A stretch of 64,000 nt of DNA from Setoptus koraiensis (GCA_048013815.1 CM106586.1:13578001-13642000), one strand, 5' to 3'; positions 25,071 to 35,940 are shown, counted from the first letter of the stretch. A program made the numbers and translations. The notes: generated by a model not told the origin, from the letters alone.

Positions 25071-28000
25071 TGGCGACAATTTCCACCGCCAGAGATACCA
25101 ATCGAGACGAGCCCGACACTGTGTTGGCCGGCGGCCGACTAATGGCCGCAGCCAGCCACAGCGGTCAGTCAGAAGGGGCCCGTCAAGACATTGGAGGCTG
25201 TGGCCCGAACAAGACAGCGCCAACTTCAAATCGCGAGCCCGCCAACAATTTGAGCAGCTATGCAACGACCACCAGAGGCAGAGTGGCAAAATATCAATGT
25301 CGCGATGGCAACCACGACAGCGGCAACAGCAGCAGCAGTAGCAGCGACGACGACCACCACCACCACCACCATCACAGCCGCCGCCAAGCCAAGGGGGGTG
25401 CGGGCGGCGGCCCAGCGGACGACGGACAGCATATTAATCGCTCAAACAACTCGTCTGGGGAGCGCGATTTGCGCCGCGTATCGGCCGACAGCAATAAACG
25501 CAACGAGCCTTCAAAAGGCGGCGAGTCGGGGCGCGCTCGGTCGGACGGGCTCGAACAAAGCGCGCCTCGGCCCAAATTGGCGGCGGACAGCAGCGACAGC
25601 GGACAATTGCGTGAAGAAGAGGCCGCCACGAGAGGAGCCAGTGGAGGGCATAATTGTGATTTAGATGCCAGTGGCGCCGGGGCCAGCGGACAGGTAGAAG
25701 AAGACATAGATAGAGCGAGCAATAAGAGCATCAGAGGCCATTGTAGTGAGTGCGCCGATACTGCTGACATCCAATTAATGTCCACTGTTGGCGAGCGGCG
25801 CCCGCCGTGTTGCCAGTGCGGCCGGGGCGCCGCCAGTGTTGCCAGTGGCGAACCGGTCACTGGGAGAGAAAGTGGCCAGGTAAGGCCATTGATTATTGGA
25901 GCGCGAGTTGGCGCCGCGAACCAGGTGAGCGGCGAGCGGGCCAAACCAATTATAAGTTGTTCCTCGGCGACTGCCACATCAACATCAACAGCGGCGGCGG
26001 CGCTGGCAGCAACAGCAACAACAGCGACAGCAACAGCAACAGCAACAACAGCGACAGCAACAGCGAGCGGCCTCGACAATAATAGAGGGGCCAAGGGTAG
26101 AGCGGGCGCCCACAGAGCGGCGCCGGGCAACTTGGACGGAAACGCGCACGAGGACGCGCGCGACGGCCAGCAGATTAGCGGCCAGCGGCCAGCGGGTGCA
26201 TTATCAAAACGCGATCAACTGAGCAGATCGACGGTCGCCGCGACAACAATGACAGCGGCGGCAGCGGCAGCAGCAGCACCGGCCAAGGCGCCCCCAACCA
26301 GCAAGGCGAAGCAAGCGCTGCACGAGCCACCCATTAAAAGCGCCACGAGCAGCCGAATTTCGGCACCTTGCGGCCAAGCAGCCCGCCAAGACAGCGCCAA
26401 GACAGCGCACGCCATTGGTCAGCTGGCCGCGGCCCGACCAATGGCTGCCGGCCCGCGGTCGATGGAGCGGTCATGCCGACAGGTGGATGCGGCGACCCTA
26501 GGTGACAATTCCAATCAGCAGCAGCAGCAACAACGGGCCAGCCAGGTGAATCAGCGACAATTGCAGAGGTCGCTGTTGCGACAGCAACGACAACAGCAGC
26601 GCATCAGTAACACGGCCTCGTTGTTGGCGCGCTTTGCTGAGAACAAAAGCGTTGCCCAAGCGCAATATCTCTACTCTACATTGGCCACAAACAACGCCAC
26701 CACCGCTAATAACAGCAGCAACAATAATTGCGTAATCACTTCTACACAAGCAACAACAACAGCAACAACAACTACAACCGTCACGACAAGCGACGCCAAT
26801 AAATCGGCCAGCAGCGACCAGGGGGCGCAAACAAGTGGAACGTCGATCAAACCAGACGCAGATGCCGCCGACGCAACCAGAACCGCGACAACAACAACAA
26901 CAACGGCCACAGCCGCAAAAACGTCACACCAACAACAACAACAACAGCAGCAGCAGCAGCACCAAAAGGTGACAGCTCGCAGCACGGCGCCCAGACACGA
27001 CCGCTATGTCCAGCTGGCTATCAGGGCGCCCTCTATTGTGGAGGTGGACGACGATGAGGCAAGCGACAACAACAACAACGACAACGACCACGACCACACC
27101 GGCGGCCAAGACAACGCAAACAAGCAATCATCCATGACGCACCAGCAACAACAGCAATCACAACATGGCGACATGGCCCTTTTATCGGGTGGTCAAACGG
27201 GTTTGCTGGCCGCATCCGGCGATTGCAGCGACCAGGCGCCGACAACGGGCAAACAATTGAACTATGAGCATCAGGTAACGGGCAGCGAAACGACGGCGCC
27301 CGCAATTTGCGCGCCCGCCACAATTAATCAGGCGGCCCGTTTCAAGCCGTGGACGCGGAAGGGCTCGCTAATTAGCGGCCGTCCGGGTGTTGCAGCGGCG
27401 CCGGGCCAGCAGCAGCCGGCAGCAGATAAATCAATTATTTGCCCGGCCGTGGCCAGCAGCACCAGCAACAACAATGGCGCCAACAACCGACAGCAAGAGC
27501 AACAACAGTGCACAAGCGTGAAAGTGTCCTCTAACGACAACATACTGCAACAAACGAGCAACAATCAAGAGCTCGACATGAACGATCTAGACTCGGCAAA
27601 GCACGCGCTGCGAGCTCAAGGCGCCGACCTGGACACAGGTAACGGTAATTTTATAATGGCCACCAGGCGGAGGAAATCAATTCATGTGATGCACCAACAT
27701 CAGCTGCAACAACTGCAACAACAACAGCAGCAGCAACAGCAACAGCAGCAACAACAACAACAGCAACAACACAATCGCTCGGTGACTGCGTCCGTGGGCG
27801 GCCTGTTCCGGTGTAAAACAAGTGCCAGTATGACACCGTCGGCGTCGCTGTTGAGCGCCTCATCAATTGGCTCAAATCAACTTGCGTTTGCGGGATTGTC
27901 GTCTGATTGCGACTCAACAACAACAACCAGCCAAGATGCCATTCCTAGCAGCGTGACAAGCCGACAACAACGGCACAGTATTGGCAGCAACGACAGTGAC

Positions 28001-31000
28001 GCAATGGGCCATTTTAAACTGGGGCCCACTGGCGGCGCTGCTGCTGCTACTGGCGCCAATGCCGGCCAGGCGGCCATCACGACCACGACAACGACCACGC
28101 CAGACCAACAACAACCACAACATGCTTTATCCATTAGGGCGCCCACTGGCACGTCAATGTCATCGACGGGCAAACGGCAGGCGAGCGCCGACAGCAACGA
28201 GGTGCAACTTGTCACCGACGACGCTGATAACAATTCCCAGAAACAACAACAGCAACAACAAACGGAAGCGGATAAATTATGTAGAGTGTCCTATCACAGC
28301 GACGACACTCAATCTATTTTGAAAGGATTCTCGTTCTCGTCGGACCATGACGCCGAATTAGCGCCAATAGTCGATGTCGATATTAGCGCCATGAGCGACA
28401 ACAACACAAAACAACAACACCAACAACATACGCTGCCGGCCACAACAATAGCTACGACAACAACTTATTTAGACGGCCAGCACCACGACAAGCTTGCCAG
28501 CACAGCCAGCCAACAATTTTGCTACACCATAGGCGACATATTGTACGATTTAAAAGAATTGGAATCGCTAAACACAAACGAGTGCCTGCTGGCCTCATTA
28601 GACGATTGGAATTATCCCATATTCGAGCTGGCCACGCGCTACAGCGACTCCATACTGTCCAAGCTGAGCTATAGGATATTCCACGATTCGGGCTTCTTCG
28701 AATGTAAGTTTCCCCCCCCCCTCTGGCCCCATTCAGTAGAGCCTCTGCTGTGGGCTGGCCCCAGCGCAAAAATGCGGCCTCTTGTGACTCGCCGGGTACC
28801 AAGTGCCGTCGCGTCGTCTGGCCCGACCCGCACACCCGGCCACGCCGCCAATTGCCGGCGTGTATTGGCGACGTGCCGGGCCCCAATTGGCCTCAGTATC
28901 GCTGAGTCGAGTCAGTATCGCTGAGTCGGTATCGGTGAGCCGAGTCAGTATCAGCGAGTCAGTGAGGCCGCAATTCATTTCGCGCTCGAGTTGCCAGTCG
29001 GGGTCAGTCGATTGTGGCCATCGCACGCCATTCATCAATATTCATCCTGCCAGACAAGTGTCACTCACCCCTGCCGTCTTATCTGCTGTGTCCCCTTTAT
29101 CCCTTTATCACTGTGTATTCATATATCGCGCTCACTACTCATTATGTCGTCACTATCTGGTGTGCGCTCGAGTGCAGCCTTCAAAATACCCAGACAGCAA
29201 TTCTTCAACTACTTTCACGCTCTCGAGGAGGGCTACCAACGAAAGCCTTGTAAGTATCAACTGTGCAACTACTAATTAACTGGCCCACTCTTAATGGGGC
29301 CAAGCTGAGCGCCGTCAGTGCTGTCAGTGCGCCAACTGGTTCATTATTGAGCCATAATTAGCATACGCTCGTGCAGGCCGAAAACTAGATTAGACTTAAT
29401 ATTCACTTAATATGATCATGTCATCCGTCTCCCACTACCCCGCACCGCACCATCCCGTACCACCCCGCGCTATCCGCGCCCGCCGGAACGACCGACGCGA
29501 CCGACGCGACCGACGCGACCGACGCGACCGACGCGACCGACGCGACCGACGCGACCGACGCGACCGATGCGACCGACGCGACCACCGCACCGAAACGACC
29601 GACGCGACCGCCGCACCGAAAACGCACCAGATCACAATCGGCTGCACGCCGCGGACGTTCTTCACGCCGTCTATTATCTGACCTCGCAGCCCATTGACGA
29701 CTTTTGTCAAGTGCCATTGGATCTAATTGATCATTATGACGATTTGTTGAACTCGACCAAACGAAACTACACGCCCACGACGGCCGCAAATCTGTTGCGG
29801 GCCGCTACGGGCCCGAGCACCCCAAACGCCGACTGCAATCAGCAACAGCAACATCATTTGCTACAAGACGAGGAATTTGTTAATACGCTCACAAATCACG
29901 TTGTGGCCGTTGTAGTTGCAGCGGCGGCCGCCGCCTCAGATTCGGAATCGCCATTTGGCATAATGGGGGCCAATTTAACAGCATTAGAAGTGATGGCTTT
30001 ATATACGGCCGCAGCCATGCATGATTACAATCACCCAGGTAGAACCAATTCGTTTCTCGTCGCCACTAGCTCCCCATTGGCGCTTCTATACAACGATAGG
30101 TCAGTTTTGGAGAATCATCATGCGGCCGCCGCTTGGGCGCTATTCTATTCGGAGAAGAATTTTAATTGGTTGCAAAATCTTGATAAGGATGAGGTAGGTG
30201 CCCTATTAATATGTTTCATTACCTGTTTGCTCTATACACTTTATTTGGCGTTGTCACTGGCGCTGTTGTTGGCGCTCTCGGCGCTTTTGCCGCTTTGGGG
30301 CCCAACTTAGCTTAGCCGGGCCCCCAACGCTCGCCACTCCACTGATAGTGCCAACAAGCTGGCCACTCGACGCCGATAATCCGCCGCCGCCAACAACAAC
30401 AACAGCAACAACAGCAACAACAGCAACAACAGCAACAACAGCAACAACAGCAACAACAGCAACAACAGCAACAACAGCAACAACAACAGCAACAGCAACG
30501 GCAACAGCACCAACATGCTATGGCAATTTTCTAGATTGATATGGCTGAATATAAGCCAAGTTTGTAGTTGCCCGTTTGCGCGCTCGCTTCTCGCAAGCGA
30601 CCCGCTGTAGGCAGGGTAACTAGAGGGGCCCGGAGTAGTAATTGCCCGCTACCTCTCAATCCCTTCCGCCTGAACAATGTTGCCAGTTTGCGCCCAACTG
30701 GCTAAATTGGCAATCAGCCAGCCAGCCGGGCTTACCGGCTGGCCTGTTGGTAGGCCCGGCGAGCCGCTGAGCCAACGCGCTAGATGGGGGCCTCCACGCG
30801 GCCCAAACGCTGCAACCCGCGGCCGCCATCGGAGGTGGGGTTGGCGATGGCCATCGGCCGGCCTCTGACGGGCAACGGCCCGAGCTCGGCGGGCGGGCCG
30901 CTGCACTAAACTAACTTTAGAGTTTGAGCGCACGTTGGCGGAAACTGCTCAGTGGGCTCCCTCAAATAACGGCAATCGCTCGCGTGTTATCCAAAGAAAA

Positions 31001-32555
31001 ACACTCAAACACAAAGAATGTATATATATATATAAATACATGATACAGCGAGATTGGCCAATGAGATTGGACTGGAGCGGAGTTTTATTTTATTTCGCTC
31101 ACAAGTTGCTGCCAAGTGGCGGCCATTGTTCGCTTGGAGAGTGCTGGCAGTGCATTGTTGATGAGAGAAGTGAACGAGAGTACCAGTGAGGCCATTATAA
31201 AATCAATTGACAATGTCGACAATATAACTGGTGTAAATGTCAATATTTGATTTACTTTTGCCACTACTATTGCAGCTCTCGCAAACCTGAATGGTGCATG
31301 CCAGCCAGCCAGTATGAGTGCGCTATACGTGCCACTCTCACCAAGACCTCTGAGGCATGAAAGAGGATTAAAAAGCATGGCTCAGACGAAAGCGCGAGAG
31401 GGCTGAGGGCCAACCTATAACATGGGCGCTAACGAGGGCACAACAATGAACAATCAATTATCCAGAATTAAAATTTAAAACTTTCGCGAGATTCGCGAGA
31501 TTCGCGAGATTCGTGAGATTCGTGAGATGACGCCCGTAGTGTTGGGCGCAAATAATGATTTCACTAGCCCTCAATACTGGCCTCAATATAATAGATGGAG
31601 ATATGACGGCAGGTGAATTGGGTTTCGTGTGGTTTGTGGGGCCATTTGTGTTGATATTGCCATTGTGTTGAATGCGGTGCGATGGAAATTTTGATCGAAT
31701 AGTGTCCTCTCGATCTGTAGGGATGCTTTTCAATTCAATCGTTATAAATATTTTTATTAACACCCTTTTCTTTTCTATACCACCCATCACGACCAATTAT
31801 AACAATATGATGTAACACTCACACTATATGGTGCCAACAACCGGATAAAACCGCTACAAAAAACACACGTTCACACTATCATTGCGAATTATCATTTGTA
31901 ACTAGTTCAAGAGATTTAGATTCATGATAATAGAATTAATCCTGGCAACTGACTTGATGCGCCATTACGAGCTCGTGGGCGCTTTCAATAAGAAGGTAAG
32001 CTCACGTAACAATAACAATAATAATACATGTAAAATAACTCACAATAATGATACAATAATTGACTGGCGTGCTGCGAACAAAATTCTGTATCATTATTCT
32101 CAACATCATCATTATCTTGCTCAATTGCAACACTAACAATATATATATATATATATATATAACACATATATCCAGCTCAATGAATACGGTGGCCATAATA
32201 TAGATTGGTTTTGTGAAAGTGATCGATTACTTGTGATGGAGATTATTATTAAATTGGCAGATGTTAATGGACCCATGAAGGCGCATCACATACACAGCCA
32301 ATGGACAGATAGAATAGCGGATGAATTTTATGAACAAGGCGATGAAGAGAGGGCTCTCAATCTACCTGTGTCCCTCTATATGGACAGAGCGGATCCTCGT
32401 CTACCGGAACTGCAAAAATCTTTCATCAAGTGAGTATTATTTTCAAACAGCTAAACGCTCATTTTACTCTCAATCATTTTTGCTATGGCCAATATCCGCC
32501 AGTTTGTTTTTGTTATTATTTCATTGATTTATTCTTGTCCACGCCAGACAAGACT

Positions 32556-32605
<50 letters not shown>

Positions 32606-33938
32606 AAGCCTACATCACTGATTAGGTGACAATAGACAACAACTAGACAAACTGCACAAAATTTGTGCTCTCGTCACGGCAGTCTCGCGTCAGCCAGAAG
32701 ATGATCAAATCTCACTGATTGATGAGACCGTTTTATCCTGTTGTTGTATTTGTACCTGCTGTATTCTCACCGAGCCAATACAAGAATAACAAGTTGAGAA
32801 AAGAAAACAATTTGAGGTACCCTACACTTGAGTGTCAATACAACACTGGCCAATATCAAATCCTGTTCTGTTATGTTCAGTTCGGTCGAGCTCAGATGCC
32901 ATCCGATTCAATTGCTTCGAATGCAGCTCAGTTCAACGTATCCATTTATTTCTATCTAGTTGAGTAGTCACAGTCGGTTGACCTCATAAATAATTCAGCT
33001 TGCCCTCTAGGGTGGAGAGGGCGGACGTCGAGTTGGCTAGTACGCCATTGCCAGAACGCTTTTGCGAGGTATACAACGATAACAGAGAAACTGCTCTTCA
33101 ATCTTTTTCTTCGCCCGTTAGTCGACTAGTTCCTCTGGTTATTGATACGATTATATAGACAGGCAACGTGTGTGGGGCGATTAACACAAATAATAAACCA
33201 TCTAATGAACTAGAGGGTTGACAATGTCATGATGTGGTATTATCCACTTATATATATATATATATATATATATATTGATTGCTGCATGAGAGATACATAT
33301 ATACAAATGTATCTCATGCAGCAATTAGCGATGACGCAATAATGTTAGTTCTAATTATTATTTATGCCCACTTTAATTTGTGCATATGTACTAATAAGTG
33401 CTCTTCTTATAACAATTCAACCTCTACTTTCACCTATTCTGCCTATTAACTGTTCCCCGTCAGTCATCTTGTTGGTCCGTTGAGCTATTCGTACGCATTA
33501 GCGGGATTCTTTCCTGGCAAAACTCCGTCTGGTTGGAGTAGGCAAGACATGGACAAGTTGCAAGATGACGAGGATAATGAGAGAGATAGAGATAGACCAG
33601 CAGCAACAGCAACAACAATGTCAATGAACAGTGATAACATGGATTGGTCGGCCATTTATACAAATAATACCGATATCGACAACAATCAACAAGATAATGG
33701 CATGATGGGCGACATTAAAGAACAAACCAAATATTGGGTTATAGAGGATAAAAGAAAACTCAATAGTATGCTCACTAACAGCATACAAACAATTAATTTA
33801 AGAAACAACTTTCTATTTTGGGACGCAAAATCAAAATTGGACGCAAATAAGAACAGTAGTCAAGTGACAGCAGCCAACAGTGATACAAGCGATCAAGTTT
33901 GCATAGACGATTGCAAAGACGACGAATTAAATGACTAG
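25058..33938 (+). CDS. PDE3: PDE3-type cyclic nucleotide phosphodiesterase (six 3' exons, complete catalytic domain)
   Basis: This is the gene-level entry. Exons are 25071-28703, 29178-29249, 29631-30193, 31906-31995, 32176-32429 and 33464-33938; all junctions are GT-AG and phase-consistent. Counting from the ATG at 25058 the product is 1699 aa; joined to the three upstream exons it would exceed 2700 aa. The family hydrolyses cAMP and cGMP, acting in cytosol or on membranes and regulated by PKA/AKT. The catalytic signature is complete: [52 protein letters not shown] and [20 protein letters not shown]3 rather than PDE4 or PDE8 is indicated by the W-x-FPIF-like start ([10 protein letters not shown]), the closing HLVGPL segment and an insertion between the first two HD motifs. 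The long N-terminus has many Q runs, basic phosphosite candidates ([13 protein letters not shown]) and no clear membrane segments, unlike mammalian PDE3. Confidence 0.92.
25071..28703 (+). CDS. PDE3: PDE3 large exon: low-complexity N-terminus and start of catalytic domain
   Basis: The exon encodes about 1211 residues. Most is Q, S, A, T or N repeat with a His run and several polyQ tracts (the longest near 27715-27770). Order appears only in about the last 60 residues: [16 protein letters not shown], then [17 protein letters not shown] and [15 protein letters not shown], the start of the PDE3 catalytic region. The acceptor AGTCCAG|TG receives the single leftover base of the exon ending at 23612, giving a valine. 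Alternatively translation could begin at the tandem ATGs 25058-25063, which follow an in-frame stop at 25055. The donor is T|GTAAGT in phase 1. Confidence 0.8.
29178..29249 (+). CDS. PDE3: PDE3 catalytic exon (72 bp)
   Basis: After the acceptor GAGTGCAG the frame gives [20 protein letters not shown], a conserved PDE3 helix. It ends in phase 1 at GTAAGT. The split codon at its start gives Ser where mammalian PDE3 has Ala. Confidence 0.9.
29487..29620. repeat. 9-bp minisatellite (CGACCGACG) up to the splice acceptor
   Basis: About ten tandem copies of CGACCGACG followed by diverged copies (ACCGCACCGAAACG) reach to within about 10 bp of the acceptor at 29631. Open frames over it are Arg/Asp-rich artefacts. 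Confidence 0.95.
29631..30193 (+). CDS. PDE3: PDE3 catalytic exon with HD motifs and enlarged insertion
   Basis: The exon starts after GCACCAG and completes the Tyr codon before [13 protein letters not shown]. It then encodes the PDE3-specific insertion (about 90 residues, with Q4 and an Ala/Val-rich hydrophobic stretch), the [13 protein letters not shown] metal motif, [19 protein letters not shown] and ends at DKDE|GTAGGT in phase 0. The histidines and aspartates expected to bind the two catalytic metals are present in this exon; the last aspartate is supplied by the exon at 32176. Confidence 0.92.
30194..31905 (+). other. Intron containing a GC-to-AT composition switch
   Basis: The intron starts with GC-rich sequence and a (CAACAG)n tract (30389-30510). 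It becomes AT-rich between about 30.95 and 31.2 kb. It also holds a TTCGCGAGAT decamer repeated five times (31483-31532). No coding exon. Confidence 0.7.
30389..30510. repeat. (CAACAACAG)n simple repeat in PDE3 intron
   Basis: About 120 bp of very regular CAACAACAG units about 200 bp downstream of a PDE3 donor. It resembles the coding polyQ tracts but lies beyond stop codons in the exon frame and lacks splice sites. Confidence 0.95.
31906..31995 (+). CDS. PDE3: PDE3 catalytic exon (90 bp)
   Basis: The exon is phase 0 at both ends and encodes [20 protein letters not shown] and the helix that follows, equivalent to the conserved ATDL helix of class I PDEs. Acceptor AACTAG, donor AAG|GTAAGC. 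Confidence 0.93.
32176..32429 (+). CDS. PDE3: PDE3 catalytic exon with last metal-binding Asp
   Basis: After the acceptor TATCCAG it encodes [19 protein letters not shown], the metal-binding [25 protein letters not shown] and LPVSLYMDR, ending in phase 2 at GTGAGT. These match the C-terminal half of a PDE3 catalytic domain. The inter-exon spacing of the motifs is normal. Confidence 0.93.
32555..32603. repeat. (ATG)n/(GAT)n microsatellite in PDE3 intron
   Basis: Sixteen uninterrupted ATG triplets within the intron between 32429 and 33464. Confidence 0.97.
33249..33326. repeat. (TA)n tract followed by a 19-21 nt-arm hairpin
   Basis: A (TA)n run (33249-33275) is followed by an inverted repeat. 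The arm ATTGCTGCATGAGAGATACAT (33278-33298) pairs with 33308-33326 apart from a two-base bulge, with a short A/T loop. It lies inside a PDE3 intron on the transcribed strand. Confidence 0.85.
33464..33938 (+). CDS. PDE3: PDE3 last coding exon and C-terminal tail
   Basis: After the acceptor CCCCGTCAG the frame completes the C-terminal catalytic helix ([18 protein letters not shown]). It then gives an acidic, low-complexity tail with a [17 protein letters not shown] helix, ending at a stop at 33936-33938. Mammalian PDE3 also ends in an acidic tail. Confidence 0.9.
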
Positions 33939-34640
33939 ATTGTAAATTGTTACATAATCGTTGTTATAACGCCAAATGAGGCCATGAAAAGAAGATAACG
34001 TTGCAGATGCATTACATAGAGATTGCCGAGATCATTATGTACATAACAAGAAGTGCCCATTATTGTCAATAGTACTTATTTTTGTTATTTTATCGTTGTC
34101 ACTTCTAGAGGACTCGACACACATAAACATGTGATCTGATCTGATGAGATGTAAATTAGATCAGGACTCCTTTGAGCGGACTTTAGTCAAACACTTTCTA
34201 GTCGCAACTATCACAAGTAGCTATTTATACATAGGTGTGTTGCGTCAGACTCAACGGGGATTGAGCCGATTGTTTTTGGCGGAGCCCATTCAAATGATTC
34301 TATTCATGTTTTACTCATTATCATTATTATTATTATTACTATTATACGCTCATGCCAAGCCTCACATTCGGTCCGGTCATGGTTTGTCACTTGAAGACAA
34401 TAGATAGGACATTGATTATTGTAAAATAAATACACACATTGTGAACAACAACTTATCTAGCCGATTTGTTTTCGCCACCATCGATGTCAGATTATTTGCT
34501 TTGAGTTTAAAACGGATCACAACATCTTTACAGTCTAAAGTCACCTGGTCTATGAGTTGTTTTAGCTATTCATGTAACGATGACGAGTGTCGGCATCAAG
34601 AGTCAGGCAAACTTTTACAGGAAGCGATAATCTAACAATT
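33939..34640 (+). other. Probable PDE3 3' UTR and intergenic sequence
   Basis: AT-rich, with a candidate AATAAA polyadenylation signal at 34425-34430. A small ATG frame at 34144-34407 (87 codons) ends just before that signal. Its hydrophobic stretch comes from a (TTA)n run and I do not call it a gene. Confidence 0.45.
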
Positions 34641-34705
34641 GTAAGAATGGCAATTCTAACAAAATTGTTTTGTTGACCACACAAATTTGGCGCGTAAACA
34701 TCAAT

Positions 34706-34757
34706 GCGCATGCGCCGTAAAGTGAATATACGGAACGTCCGCAACATGGAAATATTC
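34706..34757 (+). promoter_or_regulatory. Conserved promoter-like block with NRF-1-type palindrome, upstream of RPL38-A
   Basis: The block begins GCGCATGCGCCGTAAAGTGA and contains a TGCGCATGCGC palindrome like the known NRF-1 consensus, then a CAACATGGAA element. A 45-bp core recurs with two mismatches on the opposite strand at 52833-52885. It lies about 270 bp upstream of the RPL38-A start codon. A short ATG frame begins inside it (MRRKVNI...), so a coding or 5'-exon role is also possible. Confidence 0.5.
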
Positions 34758-35024
34758 ACTTGTACGTCTGTCATTACAGTCAGGTCTTCTTAGAAGGTGC
34801 GTTTGTCTACCATGATTCTCTGTGTGGATGGCATGCTAGAGGCATGCATGGTCGGAAAAAGTTGATCGTTTTACGGAATCATAACTGGAAATATCTGTCC
34901 TATCCATACTTGTCAATTGGTTTATCCAATAATCAAGCCACACCATATTCAAGTGTCTACTCTAGATAATATTTTCAAAATTATTGTGTCCATCATTAGA
35001 AATCATTTATTAAAAAACTAAATT

Positions 35025-35237
35025 ATGCCTAAACAAATCAAAGAGATCAAGGATTTCCTTATTAAGGCCAGACAACCCCAGGCCAAATCCGTCAAAATCA
35101 AGAAGAACGAGGACAACTACAAATTCAAGCTAAGATGTAGCAGATATCTGTTCACGTTGGTTGTCGAGGATAAGGAGAAATCCGAGAAATTAAAGCAATC
35201 TCTGCCCCCTGGACTGCAAGTTAAAGAGCTAAAATAA
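35025..35237 (+). CDS. RPL38: 60S ribosomal protein L38 (eL38), copy A
   Basis: An intronless frame of 70 codons, the usual length of eL38, beginning [17 protein letters not shown] and containing [10 protein letters not shown] and the closing [11 protein letters not shown]. The protein is a small component of the 60S subunit. It is identical in protein to copy B (50392-50604), with two synonymous differences in DNA. Immediately 3' the sequence still matches copy B for about 40 bp, but the AATAAA signal of copy B is AACAAA here. The next gene 3', on the opposite strand 71 bp away, is a broken OPRT copy. The start is the first ATG after an in-phase A/T-rich leader conserved between copies (AAAAAACTAAATT). 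Confidence 0.96.
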   Translation: MPKQIKEIKDFLIKARQPQAKSVKIKKNEDNYKFKLRCSRYLFTLVVEDKEKSEKLKQSLPPGLQVKELK

Positions 35238-35308
35238 ATGGAATAAGAATGCGTATCGTTCAGACAGGATTTGTGTGAACGAACAAACATTCGACACTAC
35301 AACTCCAC

Positions 35309-35940
35309 TCATCGATCTAGTTTAATTTTATTTTCATCGTTCCATTTGAGACCATTCTTGTAAGTTTCACTACTGATACGACCACTTCGTCTGAGGGTGT
35401 CAAGTACCTCAGAGATCTTAAAGAGGTAATTGAATTGTGTGTCCCTATTATTCAGTCTCAACTTTTCTAAACCGTCTTGTTCTCTGTCTATTATCACAAA
35501 AACGGACTTGACAGTCCAACCCTGTTCCTTGCATTTGTCTATCATTTCCTGAATACTGCTGCCTGATGAAACAGCGTCATCAAAGATGACTAGTCGAAAC
35601 TTATGCTTGTCGAAATCGGCATAGGGATCTTGCAGACCGTAACTTTTCTTTTCCTTGGGCGTGTATATATGTCTGAGGTCTGCTTCATAAGCAATAGAAT
35701 AGCTTAGGCAAAGAGCACCCTGAGGTACGCCAGCCAAAGCAACATTTTCTCTGTTCTGTGGGAACGGAAGAATTCGCGTACAACTATCTGGCATAAAGGT
35801 TCACGTAGTTCGAGGACCAAATCTCTGAGATTGATGAAGAAAGGTGCCTCAACACCTTACTTGATGGTAAAGTTGCTGAATTTCACGCATCCTGTTTCGA
35901 ATAGTAGGCTGATCACAACGAGCTTCAGCCTCTCGGTCAT
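35309..35940 (-). pseudogene. Orotate phosphoribosyltransferase pseudogene (duplicate of 51969-52601)
   Basis: The minus strand aligns to the intact OPRT from the start codon (35938-35940) to the stop (35309-35311). A premature TAA at 35857-35859 replaces a serine codon, and one base is missing at about 35762-35768, so the N-terminal quarter is in another frame. The remaining 161-codon frame keeps the loop TPKEKKSYGLQDP and a changed PRPP motif (FDDAVSSGSS instead of VDDVVSSGSS). Even if a shorter protein were made it would lack the N-terminal substrate-binding part, so it is very probably non-functional. Homology to copy B stops abruptly just beyond the start codon, at about 35948. Confidence 0.88.

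Noticed and set aside
29412..29789. Arg/Asp-rich frames near the PDE3 exon
   Set aside because: Produced by the 9-bp minisatellite; the frame that continues into the real exon is explained by splicing at 29631.
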